Below are positions 37,601 through 49,595 of a stretch of DNA of 64,000 bases, piece by piece. The stretch is from Dipylidium caninum (Eukaryota; Platyhelminthes; Cestoda; Cyclophyllidea; Dipylidiidae). The translations under genes and the position numbers were made by a program. A model generated the notes under the pieces. The model ran no database searches, was not told the origin of the DNA, and saw only the letters and a program-made list of their open reading frames with translations. Within the stretch, counting starts at the first letter, position 1. Each line of letters opens with the position of its first letter. The DNA lies in the NCBI GenBank assembly GCA_017562135.1, contig QEYB01000062.1, positions 1 through 64,000 of the forward strand, in the 5' to 3' direction.

Positions 37601-40600
37601 TCCTCGCGTTCAACTCACGGGGCATGGTGGCAATGCGTTTGTCGATCTAAAATCGTCAAAAAAATTATATGCTTATAGACCCTATTTGAAGGAAAAGCTT
37701 TAGCGACTCCTCACGTCTTTCTTTAAATCCTCGTGATCCTGCTTATTCTCAAAACCTCTGTGACATACAGGACATTCTGATTCATTGATTAGACGGGTAC
37801 GGAACTTCTTCCACAAATGCAAACTTCCCTCCTCGTCCGTATAATCGCTGCAGCAGAGAAAGAAAACACAACGGTTCCGCCTCCGCCAGTAGGTATTTAA
37901 CATAAGAATAGGCCTAACTTAATAACACTAAATATGGCATGTTAAAGGTAGTCTCTGTCCCAAAGGAAAACCAAATAATAAACATTTGCAACAAAAAGAA
38001 ATGGAACTAATAAAAAAATATCACTAGTAATAAAACTAGTACGCAGTAACCTCGAAACACAATGGCAAAAAAACCCATAGAAAGTTGGATTTCAAAATAT
38101 ATCTCATGACTTTCTTTAAATCAGAGAAAAACCAAAAAAATAGGAGTAAAACTCGCCAAGTTCACTCAGATTTCAAAGGCAAAATCGTCTACCTTTCAAT
38201 TTGTTTTTTCTTCGTTATCAACTTATCTAAGTTAGACTCCAAGTGCACACTGCCGAAAGCAGAGATGAAACGCTCTTCTATCGCTCTCTTCGCATCCTCC
38301 TTTTCATGAAGCCTCTTCCTATAAAATGGGAATTAGTTGAAACCACTCTATGAGTTTTCGTAATGTAAATCCCTAAAAGCACCGTTGAAAAGACAGTTGA
38401 GCTTCCACTTTTGAAAGTTCCTGCCGCAATGCGCCAAGGTTCTGCAAACTGGCTTTAGAGGAAGCCGTAATTCCAACGATTCGCTTATTAAATTCTTTTG
38501 CTAGGTTATTAGGCGTCTGACTCTCACTGACGGAAACTGGAGGAATGGGCTCTCCTGAGAAAATCTGTTCCAGTAGATCCAAATTACGACTTCGACTAGA
38601 GAAAAATAAGACGAGCAATTAGATACTCTAAGAAGAATAAAGGTATCAGATTTACAGCTTTTTAGCCATTTCAACAGCAGCCCTTTTGTTCTCTTCCAAC
38701 ATGGAGATTTGATGATTTGTTATAGTCCTTCGTTGTGCCTCACCGATTTGAGTGCTGTAAGTCAGTTATTAATATTGAAAATTATAGTTAAAAGTGGTAC
38801 AATATGGATCGAATTTACTTACTCCAAGGTTGTGATGGCGCTTTCGCAAGTACTACGCTCCTCTTGGGCCTTCTCTAAGGATCTTCTCAAATCAGCTTCA
38901 TTGCTGGAAGATATCAATTCTGCACGAGCTTTTGTCTGAAAAGGAACATACATGTGAGTCTCGCGACATAATGTAAATAGACTCTAAATTAAAAAAATTT
39001 ATAAATTTCGATAAACGACTTTTTTAATAATAGATAATTACTACGGATAAGGTGCTTTTGTAAAGCAAAGCACAAGTCAATGAATGAACCGTTTTTACTC
39101 AAATATTACTGACAGAAGTTATTAACAAAGATATTAACTGGGTAGACCAGTGTTATTTCGGCCACAAAATTTGTTCCAAGTACACATGATTTGAAGTAGC
39201 CATGGACTGTTGGATAAATAACCACTACGCCACAAAACTTTCATCAGACTCACAGCTTCAGCTAGTTTGTTTCTCAAGGTATCCAACTCAACACTGGCGG
39301 AGTTTGCTCTCAGCAGTTTGTCTTCAACGTTTGCCATCATTCTTTCATTTTCAACCTAGAAAGCGAGAATGTTCGAATTAAACAAGATTCAACAAAGAAC
39401 GACTTAAAAGAATTAACTAACTAAGGCGGACTCTTGACTTGCAATCAGTTGTTCCACACGAACCAAAGATGAACGCGACTCATCAATCGCAGTCTGGGCT
39501 CGTCTGCCATCCGATTCCAGGGCTGCCTTAAATAATAAAAAAGACCTTACTAAATAGTTCTTCTTCTTTGCATTTGAACAAGTTATTTTATCATGAACTT
39601 GCCTTCGCCAGATCTCGTTGGAGCTCAGCTTTCTGAAGCGTGACCTCTAGATGTTTACGCACAATCTCCACATCGGTATCGCAGACGTCTCCAAGGTTGC
39701 TGATTTTTTCGGATATTTCTCAATGAACAACACAAAGGCCAAGTAAAAGAATCAAAACTTAACATTGGCTAGATGGCAGACTTACCATGCATTTTTAAAT
39801 CATCAGCAAATTTACGCAAAACCTCATTTCGCCTCTTTAGAGCCTCTTCCAAGCGCTATAGAGAAAAATCGCATTATTGTTAAGCAAAATAAAAAAATAC
39901 GTAGCGTACCCCTATCTACCCCCAACAGTATTTATCACTAACTGTACTTCACTTCTAATTTGCACATTTTATTATCATAAATATTTTTCGAGAAATACGG
40001 AAAAATTGGACCTCCAAATATCGAATTCTCTGAAGAAAATCGGTACTCCAGAGAGAAGTGGAGGAATAATTCCTTTAATAGTCAGCATTAATAAATTTTG
40101 TTACCAGATTAGATATGACTGCGTTTCATACGTTTGTAATCTATCATTCAAGTGCGAAAATCTAGGGTTCATGCTAGACTACGGTTGGCGAAGTGATTGA
40201 CATCAAGGAAAAAGAATCTCAACAACATATCCCGTTAAATGTAATGCTTTCTCCAGCAAAATTCGCAATTATTTTAACGGATTCACAGTCATTGCATAAA
40301 GACCACGAACTACTTGTATTCTAGGTTAAAAGGTCCGATAAATTACCTTCGCTTCGATTTCCAACCGCGTCCTGCGGACTATCAAATTAGATTTGGTTTC
40401 CTCATTGCTCTCAATCATTGTGCGATAATATTGCAAGTCTTTTTCGGCCTTCTCACAAACTAACTGTTTTTCAGCGAATTGTTCCTCTGTCTTCTCAAAT
40501 GCATCTTTCAATTCCTCATCCGTTCCTTTGAAATGAAAACAAAACTGCGTTAAATATGCATTTATTACCTAGATAGCGTAAACTTAAATAGTGAATGCAT

Positions 40601-42761
40601 TATCTTATGCTTTTTTACGAATGTTTGGTCTTGAAATCATTAAAAATATCGCATGGAACAAGACTATTTGACATTAAAATAGATATTTAAACTCTGGTAA
40701 TGGCCAGAAATTCCCAGATGCCTTCAAAATCATTCCCACATAAAGCCGACCCTGGATTATCAAGAGCAAATCCGAGTAATGCTCCTTTGGGTTCACATTG
40801 TTTAAAATAAGAATTAATTACTGGGAAGGGAAATTATAAAGACGACAAGAAAGTTATTCACAAGTTTTGTGACTATATGTTAGAAAGTAGAGGAAATCTA
40901 CCCTCGAATTCAGCGTCGATTTGCTCAGTCAATTCCTGGAGAAGTGCCTCCAAATGGGTTTTCTCAGTAACACAAGAACCTGAAGTAAAAGCGATAGATA
41001 TCCCAGTTTCCCAAAGGAAATTGACTGAAAACTAATTAACCTATAATGACTGACACATGCATACGATGCGATGAGAATTATATAAATATTGAGAGTACTT
41101 TCTCGGTCATAACAAGTAGTAAATATTATGAAATGACGTACGCGCATCATCCTGGTATTCTACTAACTCTTTGTACTTTCCACGATATAAAGTTAACTTG
41201 GTCTGTTAAAAAAAGACGTTATGTAACGTCTCAATATATCTAAAACGCTAAAATACAAAAATTACTCACGTCAATTGAACCTATTTTTTCATCAAACTTG
41301 GAGAGAATGTTGGATTGATTACGCAGATCGCGTTCAACATCGATTTTCCGATGTCTAACCTGCGTTGAAAAAAAAATTCATTAGAGAAGATTGTGTTTGA
41401 GAATGGCTGTTTGAATGTCAAGTTTATTTTGCAAGTTTCACTGAATGACTAACACTATTAGCCTCTTCTTTAGAACGACTGAGGTATTTTAGTTCAGTTC
41501 GGTAAGTTCTTGCGCCTTCTTCCTGAAACAGGGAAAGTTGGCTTAAATGTAAATTAACAATCAAACGGTACTTAATAGAAACCTTACCTGCGTAAGTCTT
41601 GATTTCCGAATGGCATCAAGGGCCTTTACATAGCAGTTAGAAGTAAAAAGATCATCAAAACGTTCTTTCACAGCCTTCGGTTCTTGTAGCGGCCAGTTCG
41701 ATTCCTCCTGGTGGCAGAATATTACATTATCGAAAACAGCCTTGGAAGCACCCAAACACACAGCCATCTGAAAGTCAAAGTAACACATGAAATAGCAAAA
41801 TTTGGAGACAAAAAAACCTTTAAAATAATACTGTGCAAAGTGGGTCAGGGATTTGCCATCAGCTACGCATTTACAGTAATCTTAAGCTAGGAATTTAATT
41901 CCACAATCATGTCAGGTTCAAAAAAGCAAAAAAATGTCAACTTCACAGCCCGATCTTCAAATGGTGTAATTCGAAATTGTCTTTACGTCATAAATGCGTT
42001 AAGCTCTAACGACAATAGAAAAGATGAATGAAAATTTCCAGCAAATACATATATGTATTATTTTGACACTGAAGATTTACTTCTTTGTCGATATCGCCGC
42101 ATCGAGAACTGACACTAATTAGCTCGCCTGTTGGAAGAAATCCTTTTGATTGTACCATCGAGAGTTTTGAGGCTCGGTTGCTTTGCCTATTGACGAACAG
42201 TAATATAGCGGCAACAAACAAAAATACAGGAACAAGCCACGCAATTTACATGACAAAATAAGCTTGGCAAATAAATGATCAACCTTTAGTGAAGACACAC
42301 ATCAGAATTTCAAGAGGAAGTTGCAGTGGTGATTCTTCGAAACAGCATAAGAACGAAAACATACTGTTCCACGTTGGGTGGCGACCAGGCTCCGGGCAAC
42401 AACAAGAGGGCAATTCCGAACATCTCGTACTTTGAGGGCCACTTTGGCTTTAACTTCGATCGAGCGTGTCAACTTAAAATAAGGAGGAAATCTAGGTATC
42501 TACGCAAATAATACCTTTGGATCGTGGATGAAGGGGGCCCCAGTTTTCGCTCCTGGGGGCAATTCACCAGTAACCGCATACTTCAAACACTCTATGATAG
42601 TCTAGGTGCGATGAATAATAACAATGACATATTAGTACCGTTTTTCCTGTTCCATTAGGGCCCAGAATTAATGTGACCGGGGTGGAAAACCTAATTCGTT
42701 GTGGATGCTCAGGACCGAAGCTCCTAATGCCTTGTATATTCAGTTCTTCTAGCATAGACAT
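31620..42761 (-). CDS. RAD50: DNA double-strand-break repair ATPase RAD50
   Basis: ABC/SMC-like ATPase of the MRE11-RAD50-NBS1 complex, which tethers and processes DNA ends. 33 exons from 42761 down: 42761-42639, 42601-42515, 42472-42365, 42186-42156, 42127-42081, 41767-41588, 41522-41454, 41359-41270, 41202-41142, 40979-40902, 40525-40347, 39855-39786, 39718-39603, 39526-39422, 39355-39254, 38935-38823, 38754-38656, 38595-38383, 38318-38193, 37847-37715, 37646-37533, 37496-37401, 37332-37185, 36929-36875, 36833-36722, 36113-35913, 35322-35110, 34751-34566, 33815-33696, 33351-33299, 33227-33142, 32808-32469, 31752-31620. Phases all agree: 3987 nt, about 1328 aa (human 1312). Walker A GPNGTGKT lies at residues 34-41, followed by long coiled coils. 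The zinc hook CPVC is at 691-694, signature CSAGQ at 1235-1239, Walker B LALDEP at 1262-1267 and H-loop THDED near 1302-1306. The C-terminus stops earlier than the human one. Confidence 0.96.
37767..37778 (-). other. RAD50: RAD50 zinc-hook CPVC motif
   Basis: Encodes ECPVCHRGF midway along the coiled coil, in the exon 37847-37715. The two Cys coordinate half of a zinc ion, so two RAD50 molecules can join at their coiled-coil tips. It places the apex of the protein at about residue 692, close to the human position (681-684). Confidence 0.9.
39527..39602 (-). other. RAD50: 76-nt GC-AG intron in RAD50
   Basis: Donor AAG|GCAAGT and acceptor TTTAAG|GC. The nearby GT (GTTCAT) gives the wrong phase for the next exon ([11 protein letters not shown]), while the GC site gives the right one and has the extended GC-donor consensus. 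Confidence 0.65.
42128..42155 (-). other. RAD50: 28-nt micro-intron (or frameshift) in RAD50
   Basis: The RAD50-like frame ...LKTLDG stops matching at 42156 and resumes one frame over as [16 protein letters not shown] at 42127. The 28 nt between begin GTAC and end TTCCAACAG. Removing them restores the frame exactly. Reading through gives a TAG shortly after. Confidence 0.6.
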
Positions 42762-43990
42762 TTCGAGTTGTTTGATTCTATTTTCGTAAAAGTAATATAT
42801 GCCGTCTCAAATAAAAGGCATATAGGACGTATTATGTCATTTAGAAATGAACCAATCGCGAGGCAGGACGTGCATATCAAGGTCAATGCTCAGTTGATCT
42901 CGGCAAGTGGCACTAAATAAAACATAAAACATCCATAAGGGAAAACAATTAGACCCACCTCTTCTTATAATTTTATTTAGAATAACCGCGCCAAAAAATT
43001 TTTTAAGTGTTTTTTGTTGGCAAGCGCTACATACGCGATCTTATTCTCCTCTTTTATGTATAAAACAAACAAAAGGTAATGTGACCAGTCTACGGAGAAT
43101 CTGTGCGCCACCCAGTACGATGTCTCTCAAAGAGCGGAGTTATCTTTGGCAAAATTAAGAGGCTTCACACCCTGCAGAAGAATTCAGTAGGCTCCCCGGT
43201 TCAGGTTTAATGCCGCCCTGAGAGCCGTTCGCACTTTGTGTGTACCGCGTGCGCCTTAAAGGCTTCGTCAAATTTCAAAACGGGTCTTTTGTTATAGCTT
43301 CTCGTATTCCAATTAGTTTGGCAGCAATGTACACCTATAAAACAATTGTAAGTTTAATAATATTTAATTTGCTTCAATTATATTTCTGAGTGGGATGTGG
43401 GGCACACAATATATTAATAGGTCTTCAGCAGCTAGTGAAACTACTTGGCCATCTCTCTAGCTCACAACCCGTTAGGCATATTAATCTTTTTGACTTTTAC
43501 GTTGTTTGTGTGCAAAAATATTTATTGGTTTATTGCACATTTGTTTCAAGCTTGCAAGAATTCTTTAACTGAATCGAAAGTCCTACAACGACCTTCTCGT
43601 GTTTCTTGTCTCCCGCTTAGTATGTGTTTGAGCCTCCGATAGCGAGTAGCCGTCTGCGAGTCTAGTGCAGTTTGTTCTTTGATGGCTCTATGTTAATAAC
43701 TACAGCCAGTTTTGGCTATCCCTTCTGACCGTAAATTTGTTTATTGTGTACGTGCTATCCAATTGAAAATCGTAATGAGGTCGCAGCCTCTATCTCCTGC
43801 TCCTGCGTTTTTCACTGCATATGTGTTTTACTTTCCCTTTCAGTTATATGACGGGCGGATTCATCTGGCACTCTATCACTAATATAATTATTTCCAATTG
43901 GGAATTCACGGCTAAGTCACAGAGTTCCAATTTACGTACTTTTACTACCCCATACACTTATTATTACATGCCGAATTGGTCCATTTCGGA
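42762..43990. promoter_or_regulatory. Head-to-head intergenic region, RAD50 and MAN1B1
   Basis: 1229 bp between the two start codons, transcribed outward in both directions, so it must hold both promoters. I saw no clear TATA box or recognisable motif. The T-rich/A-rich strand skew switches within this stretch. Confidence 0.6.
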
Positions 43991-46900
43991 ATGGCAAATT
44001 TACCGGTAATGCTAACTCGGTCACAATAGTCATAATTAGACCAAAAAACTTTTCGGTTTGTTACGCAAGACTTCTGTGTTTCTCTTCATTTTTTTCACTA
44101 TTGGTCTTGAAAGTTACTTGTGGCTGAAAAATTGCAGCCATCCTCCGACAAATTTAGTTACAGACGCTTTTAATGCCTCGAAAAAAAGTACCAACAGTTT
44201 CTCTGTGTTTTCTGATCCACCGGACCACACTTCTATCATCGACGATCTGAAAGATGCGATGCATCACTCGTGGAAAGCCTATGTTGATTACGCTTGGGGA
44301 ATGGATGAAGTTCTAGTGTTGTCTAAAATCGGAATGCGTTGGATGGATGCTAGTCTTACTATGATCGATTCTCTTGACACCTTGTGGATGTACAATATGA
44401 AGGCCGAATTTTTTCGAGCACGGGACTGGATTAACACTCAAATAACTTTTGACTATGACAATAGCGAAACAAATGTTTTCGAATCTACTATTCGATTATT
44501 AGGAGGACTTCTTAGCGCTTTTCATGTTTCGAAAGACACATTATTCTTGAGAAAGGCGGTAAGAATTTTCATACACATATCTCCTTTACTTTAGATTTCA
44601 ATTAACCAAGTTTTTCTATTTAGGAATTATTGGGGAAAAAGCTTATTACGGCTTTTGATTCGCCTTCTGGTCTTCCATATACAAACATTAATCTACGAAC
44701 ATTGAAAGCATCTCTCCCTGGTAATATTAGGACGGTATCACTTTCGGAAACAGCCACGCTTCAGTTAGAATTTAATGAGCTCGCAATGCTCTTACGCGAC
44801 GGAAATATCGCTGTAAGTAAATTCACAGGAGGATCTTTTCCTTTTCTCTCTTTTAAACTTCCCTTTAAAAAAATTTCAGTGAACTGTGTATTTGCCACTA
44901 CTACTATAATAGAGTTAACCTTTTATGAAATCCATTAAGCGGCGAGCTTTTCTGTGATTATTTAGTATTACAACGACGTTTCTATAATTTTTTAGACTTT
45001 CCTTGACAACCATTCCTATTTATTGGAGTAACTTTTTAATAAATTGCTCCTTTAATAACTGAATGTATTGATACATGTGAACCGTGTTGTGATTTTGAAT
45101 GAAATCACGTATTCAAACCAAACTAATTACCCTCCTTTCGTTGGACTGATCTTGATATACTAACAATGAAGTAACCCATTCATTAAATCATACTCCAATT
45201 TCCCGATCAAATACTCGATTTCGTCGGTTTACAGGTCGTCATAGATTGCTTCTTTATGTATGCACCCTCTTACACCGCGTTACGCTTGGTTCTGACGCAA
45301 AAGTTTTTTGCTTCCCGCCTAAAAATAAAATTACAAATTTAGTCCGCGGACATAGTTCCGATTTTTATTTTTCTAAGGAATTCTGCCTTATAAGAAACGT
45401 GAATTTGAGATCTTTCCCATCTTGTGGAATTTTAGAAACCAGCAGCAAATGTTTACAAAATATTGAGTAAAGTGAATCATCTGTCTGGTCTGATCCCCAT
45501 TGCGATAAACATGGATCATCCTGCTCATTCCCCCCTAGGCACAATTACCTTAGGTGCTCGAGGTGACAGCTACTACGAGTATCTTGTTAAGGTTTGTTTA
45601 TTTTCACCCATTTATATTTCCTGAATTTTTGAGTTTCTCTGCAGCTGAGGTTATCAGCATTCGTATGTCCTATATTTGCACGACCTGCTATTTATAAGCG
45701 ACTTATTTTTTTTAAACTTCAGTCATTCTTCAGTTGACTTTAGGTTGCCTAGACCGAAACTGTATGCACTTTTGAGAGGCGTGATATAATTTCTTATGGC
45801 TTATTTGTATCGTCGTCTCGACGATAGGTTTGGGTTCAAACCGGCAAAAAATCGGAGTGGCTTCGAAACGAGTATATGGCTGCTGTTGAAGGCGTAGAGA
45901 AAACGTTGGTTAGGCAAAGCGTTCCTAACAGACTCACATTCGTTGGCGAGTTGCATTCATCCCACTTTTCCCCAAAGATGGTATGTTGTCGTCATTATCA
46001 ATGCTATTTTTTTCATATAAAATCCTTTACCTTCCGTGTGAAATCGTGATCTATGTTTTATTTGAATACTAACTTGTTTCATCGATACACATCATCTTTT
46101 CTTAAGGTGCCTTTTTGACGATTCAATCAGCGTCTGTTCCATAAACTATTAATGGGACCTAGCACTCTTAATCTCCGTTTTTAATTTTATGTATTACTGC
46201 CATCTAACTTAGCTTCTGGTGATGCTTCTCTTCACCGTGGAAATGGTTCGACGTAACATGTAGTCAATTTTTTTCTTTGAAGACACAAATTTCAACTTTT
46301 TTGTGGAATGACGCTGTGCTACCCTATGGCGTTTTAGCAAAAAACAGATTCCAGTTTTTGTCTTACGTAGTTAAAATTAGGTTTTTTTTATAGTCTCAAG
46401 AGATTCTTCCCCTTCCTACCACCACTTTTGGCCGAATTTGCATCTTCGGTGTCTTAATGTCTTTTTTCGGATCTGAATGTCTTGCTTTTTGTCTTTAACC
46501 ATCATTATCTAGACATTCTGATAACCATTTGTGGATCGTCACCGCTTAACCATTAATGATATTTTCTTCGAGGTACACTATTATCGTTAGATTGGGTGCG
46601 TTGCCCAGGAAAGTAACCCCTTGTAACTATCGACAACTTTTTCAATCTGTTTTTTATTGTAAGAACTCTTTGTTAATTTCTAACAGGTCTTTTTTTGACC
46701 ACCCACTTTTAAAGGACCATTTGGTGTGTTTTCTGCCGGCTACTTTGGCCTACGGTTATCTTCACGGAATGCCAGCAAACCACCTTCATTTGGCTGAAGA
46801 TCTCATGGAAACGTGCTTTCATCTTTACAATGAAACCAAAAGTGGTCTGAGCCCCGAACTTGTATATTTTAATCTTGCGAACGCCGACAAATCTGATTTC

Positions 46901-47736
46901 TACATAAAAGCAAGTTTAAGGAGTATCATTTTTTTTCGTCTAAAACTTACTTATGTGCTAAACGAATTGATATAATTCAACCCGCTGTGCAACCCATCAG
47001 CGTGTTACCAATCGCAAATTTGTCCCCATATTCGCAGTTCATCTATTTTAAACCGGTATTTAGCACTTCTCGCGGTTATAACGAGCTCTACCTCGGCTTT
47101 TGGTTTCTCGTTTCATTAAGACAATTGATTACCCTCTTTCAACTAGTTCATTTGGTATTAAACATCATTCTGGTGCGAGGATGCCAAATGACTCATTTCG
47201 CCATAAATAGGATTTTTTAGGACATCACTATACCGTACCTGTTAGCTTACCTGTAACTAGTGGTTCACTCCTTCCGAGTAAGTGTCTTGACTTCGCGTTT
47301 CTTTATAACCTTTATTAATACCCTCTCTTCGGGCTGTTGTTTTAATCTTGCGTACTTGTAGCGAACGGACGCATTCAATTTGCTTCGTCCAGAAACGGTG
47401 GAATCCCTTTTTTACCTATATCGTATAACCAAGAATAACAGATATCAAGAATGGGGTTTAGCCATATTCCGAGCTTTCAACGCCTCATGTCGCGTCGATC
47501 CGGCGGGTTTCGCCCCGCTTCAAGATGTCCAATCCTCTGTGCCCAATCACAGAGACAAGATGGAGTCCTTTTGGATTGCAGAGACCCTCAAGTACTTGCT
47601 TCTTCTCTTCGACGAGAAACTGGCAACCAAGTTTGATCTGAGTGAGTGGGTGTTCAATACGGAGGCGCACCCGTTCCCTTTGCCCGGGGCAGACGCGGTC
47701 AGTACTATTCAGCATCTGTACGGCTTTAGCTCCTAA
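43991..47736 (+). CDS. MAN1B1: ER mannosyl-oligosaccharide alpha-1,2-mannosidase (GH47), MAN1B1 type
   Basis: Removes alpha-1,2-linked mannose from N-glycans and helps mark misfolded glycoproteins for ER-associated degradation. Exons: 43991-44005, 44040-44558, 44624-44812, 45436-45591, 45828-45980, 46715-46909, 47362-47736, all in phase; 533 aa (human MAN1B1 699, with a longer N-terminal stem). It is a type II protein: [15 protein letters not shown], then a signal anchor at about residues 16-34, a short stem, and the GH47 domain from about 65. Family residues are present: FESTIR and DSYYEY with acidic active-site residues, [10 protein letters not shown], and NTEAHPFP with the calcium-binding Thr. 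[12 protein letters not shown] and [12 protein letters not shown] are closer to MAN1B1 than to Golgi MAN1A or EDEM. The ATG was chosen because a five-codon first exon joins in phase to the anchor exon, which has no upstream open frame. Confidence 0.93.
44006..44039 (+). other. MAN1B1: 34-nt intron after the first MAN1B1 exon
   Basis: GTAATG donor, TGCTAAC branch-point-like site and ATTAG acceptor within 34 nt. Splicing joins MANLP to [10 protein letters not shown]. Reading through meets a TAG just before the acceptor. Confidence 0.7.
46910..47361 (+). other. MAN1B1: GC-AG intron in MAN1B1
   Basis: Donor AAAA|GCAAGT and acceptor TTGTAG. The join gives [16 protein letters not shown], which keeps the family spacing. 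The nearest GT donor (GTTTAA, 5 nt downstream) would shift the frame. Confidence 0.75.
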
Positions 47737-47904
47737 CACCTTATTTTACCCAGCGCCTGCTCTTTTTTTGACAAGGCTTATCACTTCTAATCTTTGTACT
47801 TTTATGACTTTGTATTTATCTATTTATTCGTATTTCATGGACTTTGTTAATAGACTCTTCAGTGTCTTTGCAGGGTGTGCAATTCGTCCCGCGTATAGCT
47901 AATT

Positions 47905-49560
47905 AAGCTTGTGATTACAGCAGCATTAGGTGCTCTTAACTCCTGGTTTCACCTCGTAACATACCAGACTACCAGAGCCGAACGTCGTCATTTCGTGCGC
48001 GTGGCCGAAGTGGAGTGGCTGGTTCTCTTGCCGCCGGTTGCGCGACCAGCACGGCCGCTAACTGGGCTCCAGTTTTGCAAACCTAAACGACTTTTCCATC
48101 GACTTGGTGGCCATTAAGTGCACGTTTGTGAAACTTCGAAAACCTCGACAGGGTTATGGTCTAGCACTCACGGGTGCGGACCCCGGGCAACCCCTCCTCG
48201 GCCGACTTTTACGGCCAGGTTGTGAAAGCTATTTTCATACGAACTTGTCCGAGTGCCGATGCCAGCTGCCACGTTCGCGGCCTTATTGTGTTGCGCCTCG
48301 TGGCCCAATTTACTCGGTCTCCTGGTGGCGACTGGAACGCACGTGGGCGCCCAATTCTTGTGGACCAGAGCCCGTTTTTTGCGTTGACGTCACGCGGGCT
48401 ACACTTTTTCGGGTATTGCATCAGCTGCTCTGCCACTGCCCAAGCCACCGCCTCGTGGATTGCTTCTGCCGGCACCAACCCGCCTTGGGGCTCGAAGAAG
48501 TAGCACGGCCCACGAGACGGCAGACCAGTCGGACTCCTGTTGCCGTTTACTTTCCATCTCATTGCAGATTACCGCCGGTTTGAGCCCCGCCCACACACAA
48601 GTGGAACCTCGGCTCGAGCCCTGACTTGCTTCGATGTATGCAACTTGCATGTTGCTGGGGGCGATCGCCGCCCCCGACCACTTTATAGTACGCTTCGGCT
48701 CCAACACGGCCTCCACTCCGATACCCGTCATTGCCCCCGGAAACGCTACTTGCCGAGATAAGTAGAGTGGCGTAGTGTGGACCGTCTTTTCGGAAATTAG
48801 AAAAAGCACACCAGCTCGCCAACTATTAAAGGCGGACGGACTGGGATGCCAGAAGCACAATAGAGACAGGTCGGTGGGTAAAAACGGGTGACCGCTCGTC
48901 GGGCCTATGGCTGAGATCTAGGCAGACAGAAGAGACCGTCTTCATATGAGCCCCTCCGACCGGGTAAAGCGCAAGCGCGGCCCCGCGATAACCCACCACC
49001 AGCGCCGCTCTGAATTGTCTCTAAGACGGGTACTCCATTCTGTGCATAGCCGCCCCCGAAGTAGGCACGCAAATCCCTGGAGAGGCACTCTCCACTCCCG
49101 GAAGCAAATTACTACGCGCTAACTTACAAAAGGCCGCGTTAGATGGGTTTTCTGAAGTGACGACTAGGCACTGCTTGTCCAAAAAGCTGCAGCATCACGG
49201 AGTGATAGTCCGCGATAGAAATAATATCCACGTAGCGCCGAACAACTCCGTGGTGGAAGGGATGCGTCACGAACGAGGCACACCCGCAAGCCCCCCACCC
49301 CCCCCCTTCGATATTACCCCTGCTGCAAGCTTCACCAACATCCCGGATGGGAGAGAAGCGCAAAATTCGAGAAATCGGAAGTCGTCGCCAATTATTGCCT
49401 CAACTACTGGCGTCGAAAGACGGGGCCATGCAACACATGGGTGGGCACCGGAACCCAGCCAAGAAGGGCGAAAACCCACGGGGGCGATGATTTCCTCGCC
49501 TATCTCCCGCGGTACCGTGGTGGGTATGGGCAGGTAGCCACCTCCTCCAAAATCTGCGGA
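47905..49560. repeat. GC-rich block, possible dispersed repeat or decayed element
   Basis: About 1.65 kb markedly richer in G+C and CpG than the flanks, between the convergent ends of MAN1B1 and the next gene. Several overlapping ORFs of 60-160 codons lie in both strands (for example 48104-48583 + and 48399-48860 -), but none shows a domain I recognise. Such overlap is expected of GC-rich DNA with few stops. No terminal repeats were seen. Internal palindromic stretches such as GGGGGCGATCGCCGCCCCC near 48657 are present. Confidence 0.35.
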
Positions 49561-49589
49561 CGGAGGACTCGGAGCTATGGCAAAACATA

Positions 49590-49595
49590 TTTATT
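49590..49595 (-). terminator. Candidate polyadenylation signal for the right-hand minus-strand gene
   Basis: AATAAA on the minus strand. The sense-strand base skew typical of a minus-strand transcript begins close to this point, so it is a plausible 3' end. It would imply about 2.3 kb of 3' UTR or unmodelled exons after the stop at 51927. Confidence 0.35.

Noticed and set aside
43821..44009. 62-codon ORF as the MAN1B1 first exon
   Set aside because: Its phase does not fit the next exon. The ATG at 43991 in another frame (MANLP) joins exactly.
44058..44594. MAN1B1 starting at TTG 44058
   Set aside because: No ATG there; the frame is open back to an acceptor at 44039 and is supplied with an ATG by the short first exon.
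44040..47736. EDEM or Golgi MAN1A identity for the GH47 gene
   Set aside because: Motifs [27 protein letters not shown] and [12 protein letters not shown] are of the MAN1B1 type.
48104..48860. Overlapping ORFs in the GC-rich block as a gene
   Set aside because: ORFs are open on both strands at once, as expected where stop codons are rare; no domain or splice structure.
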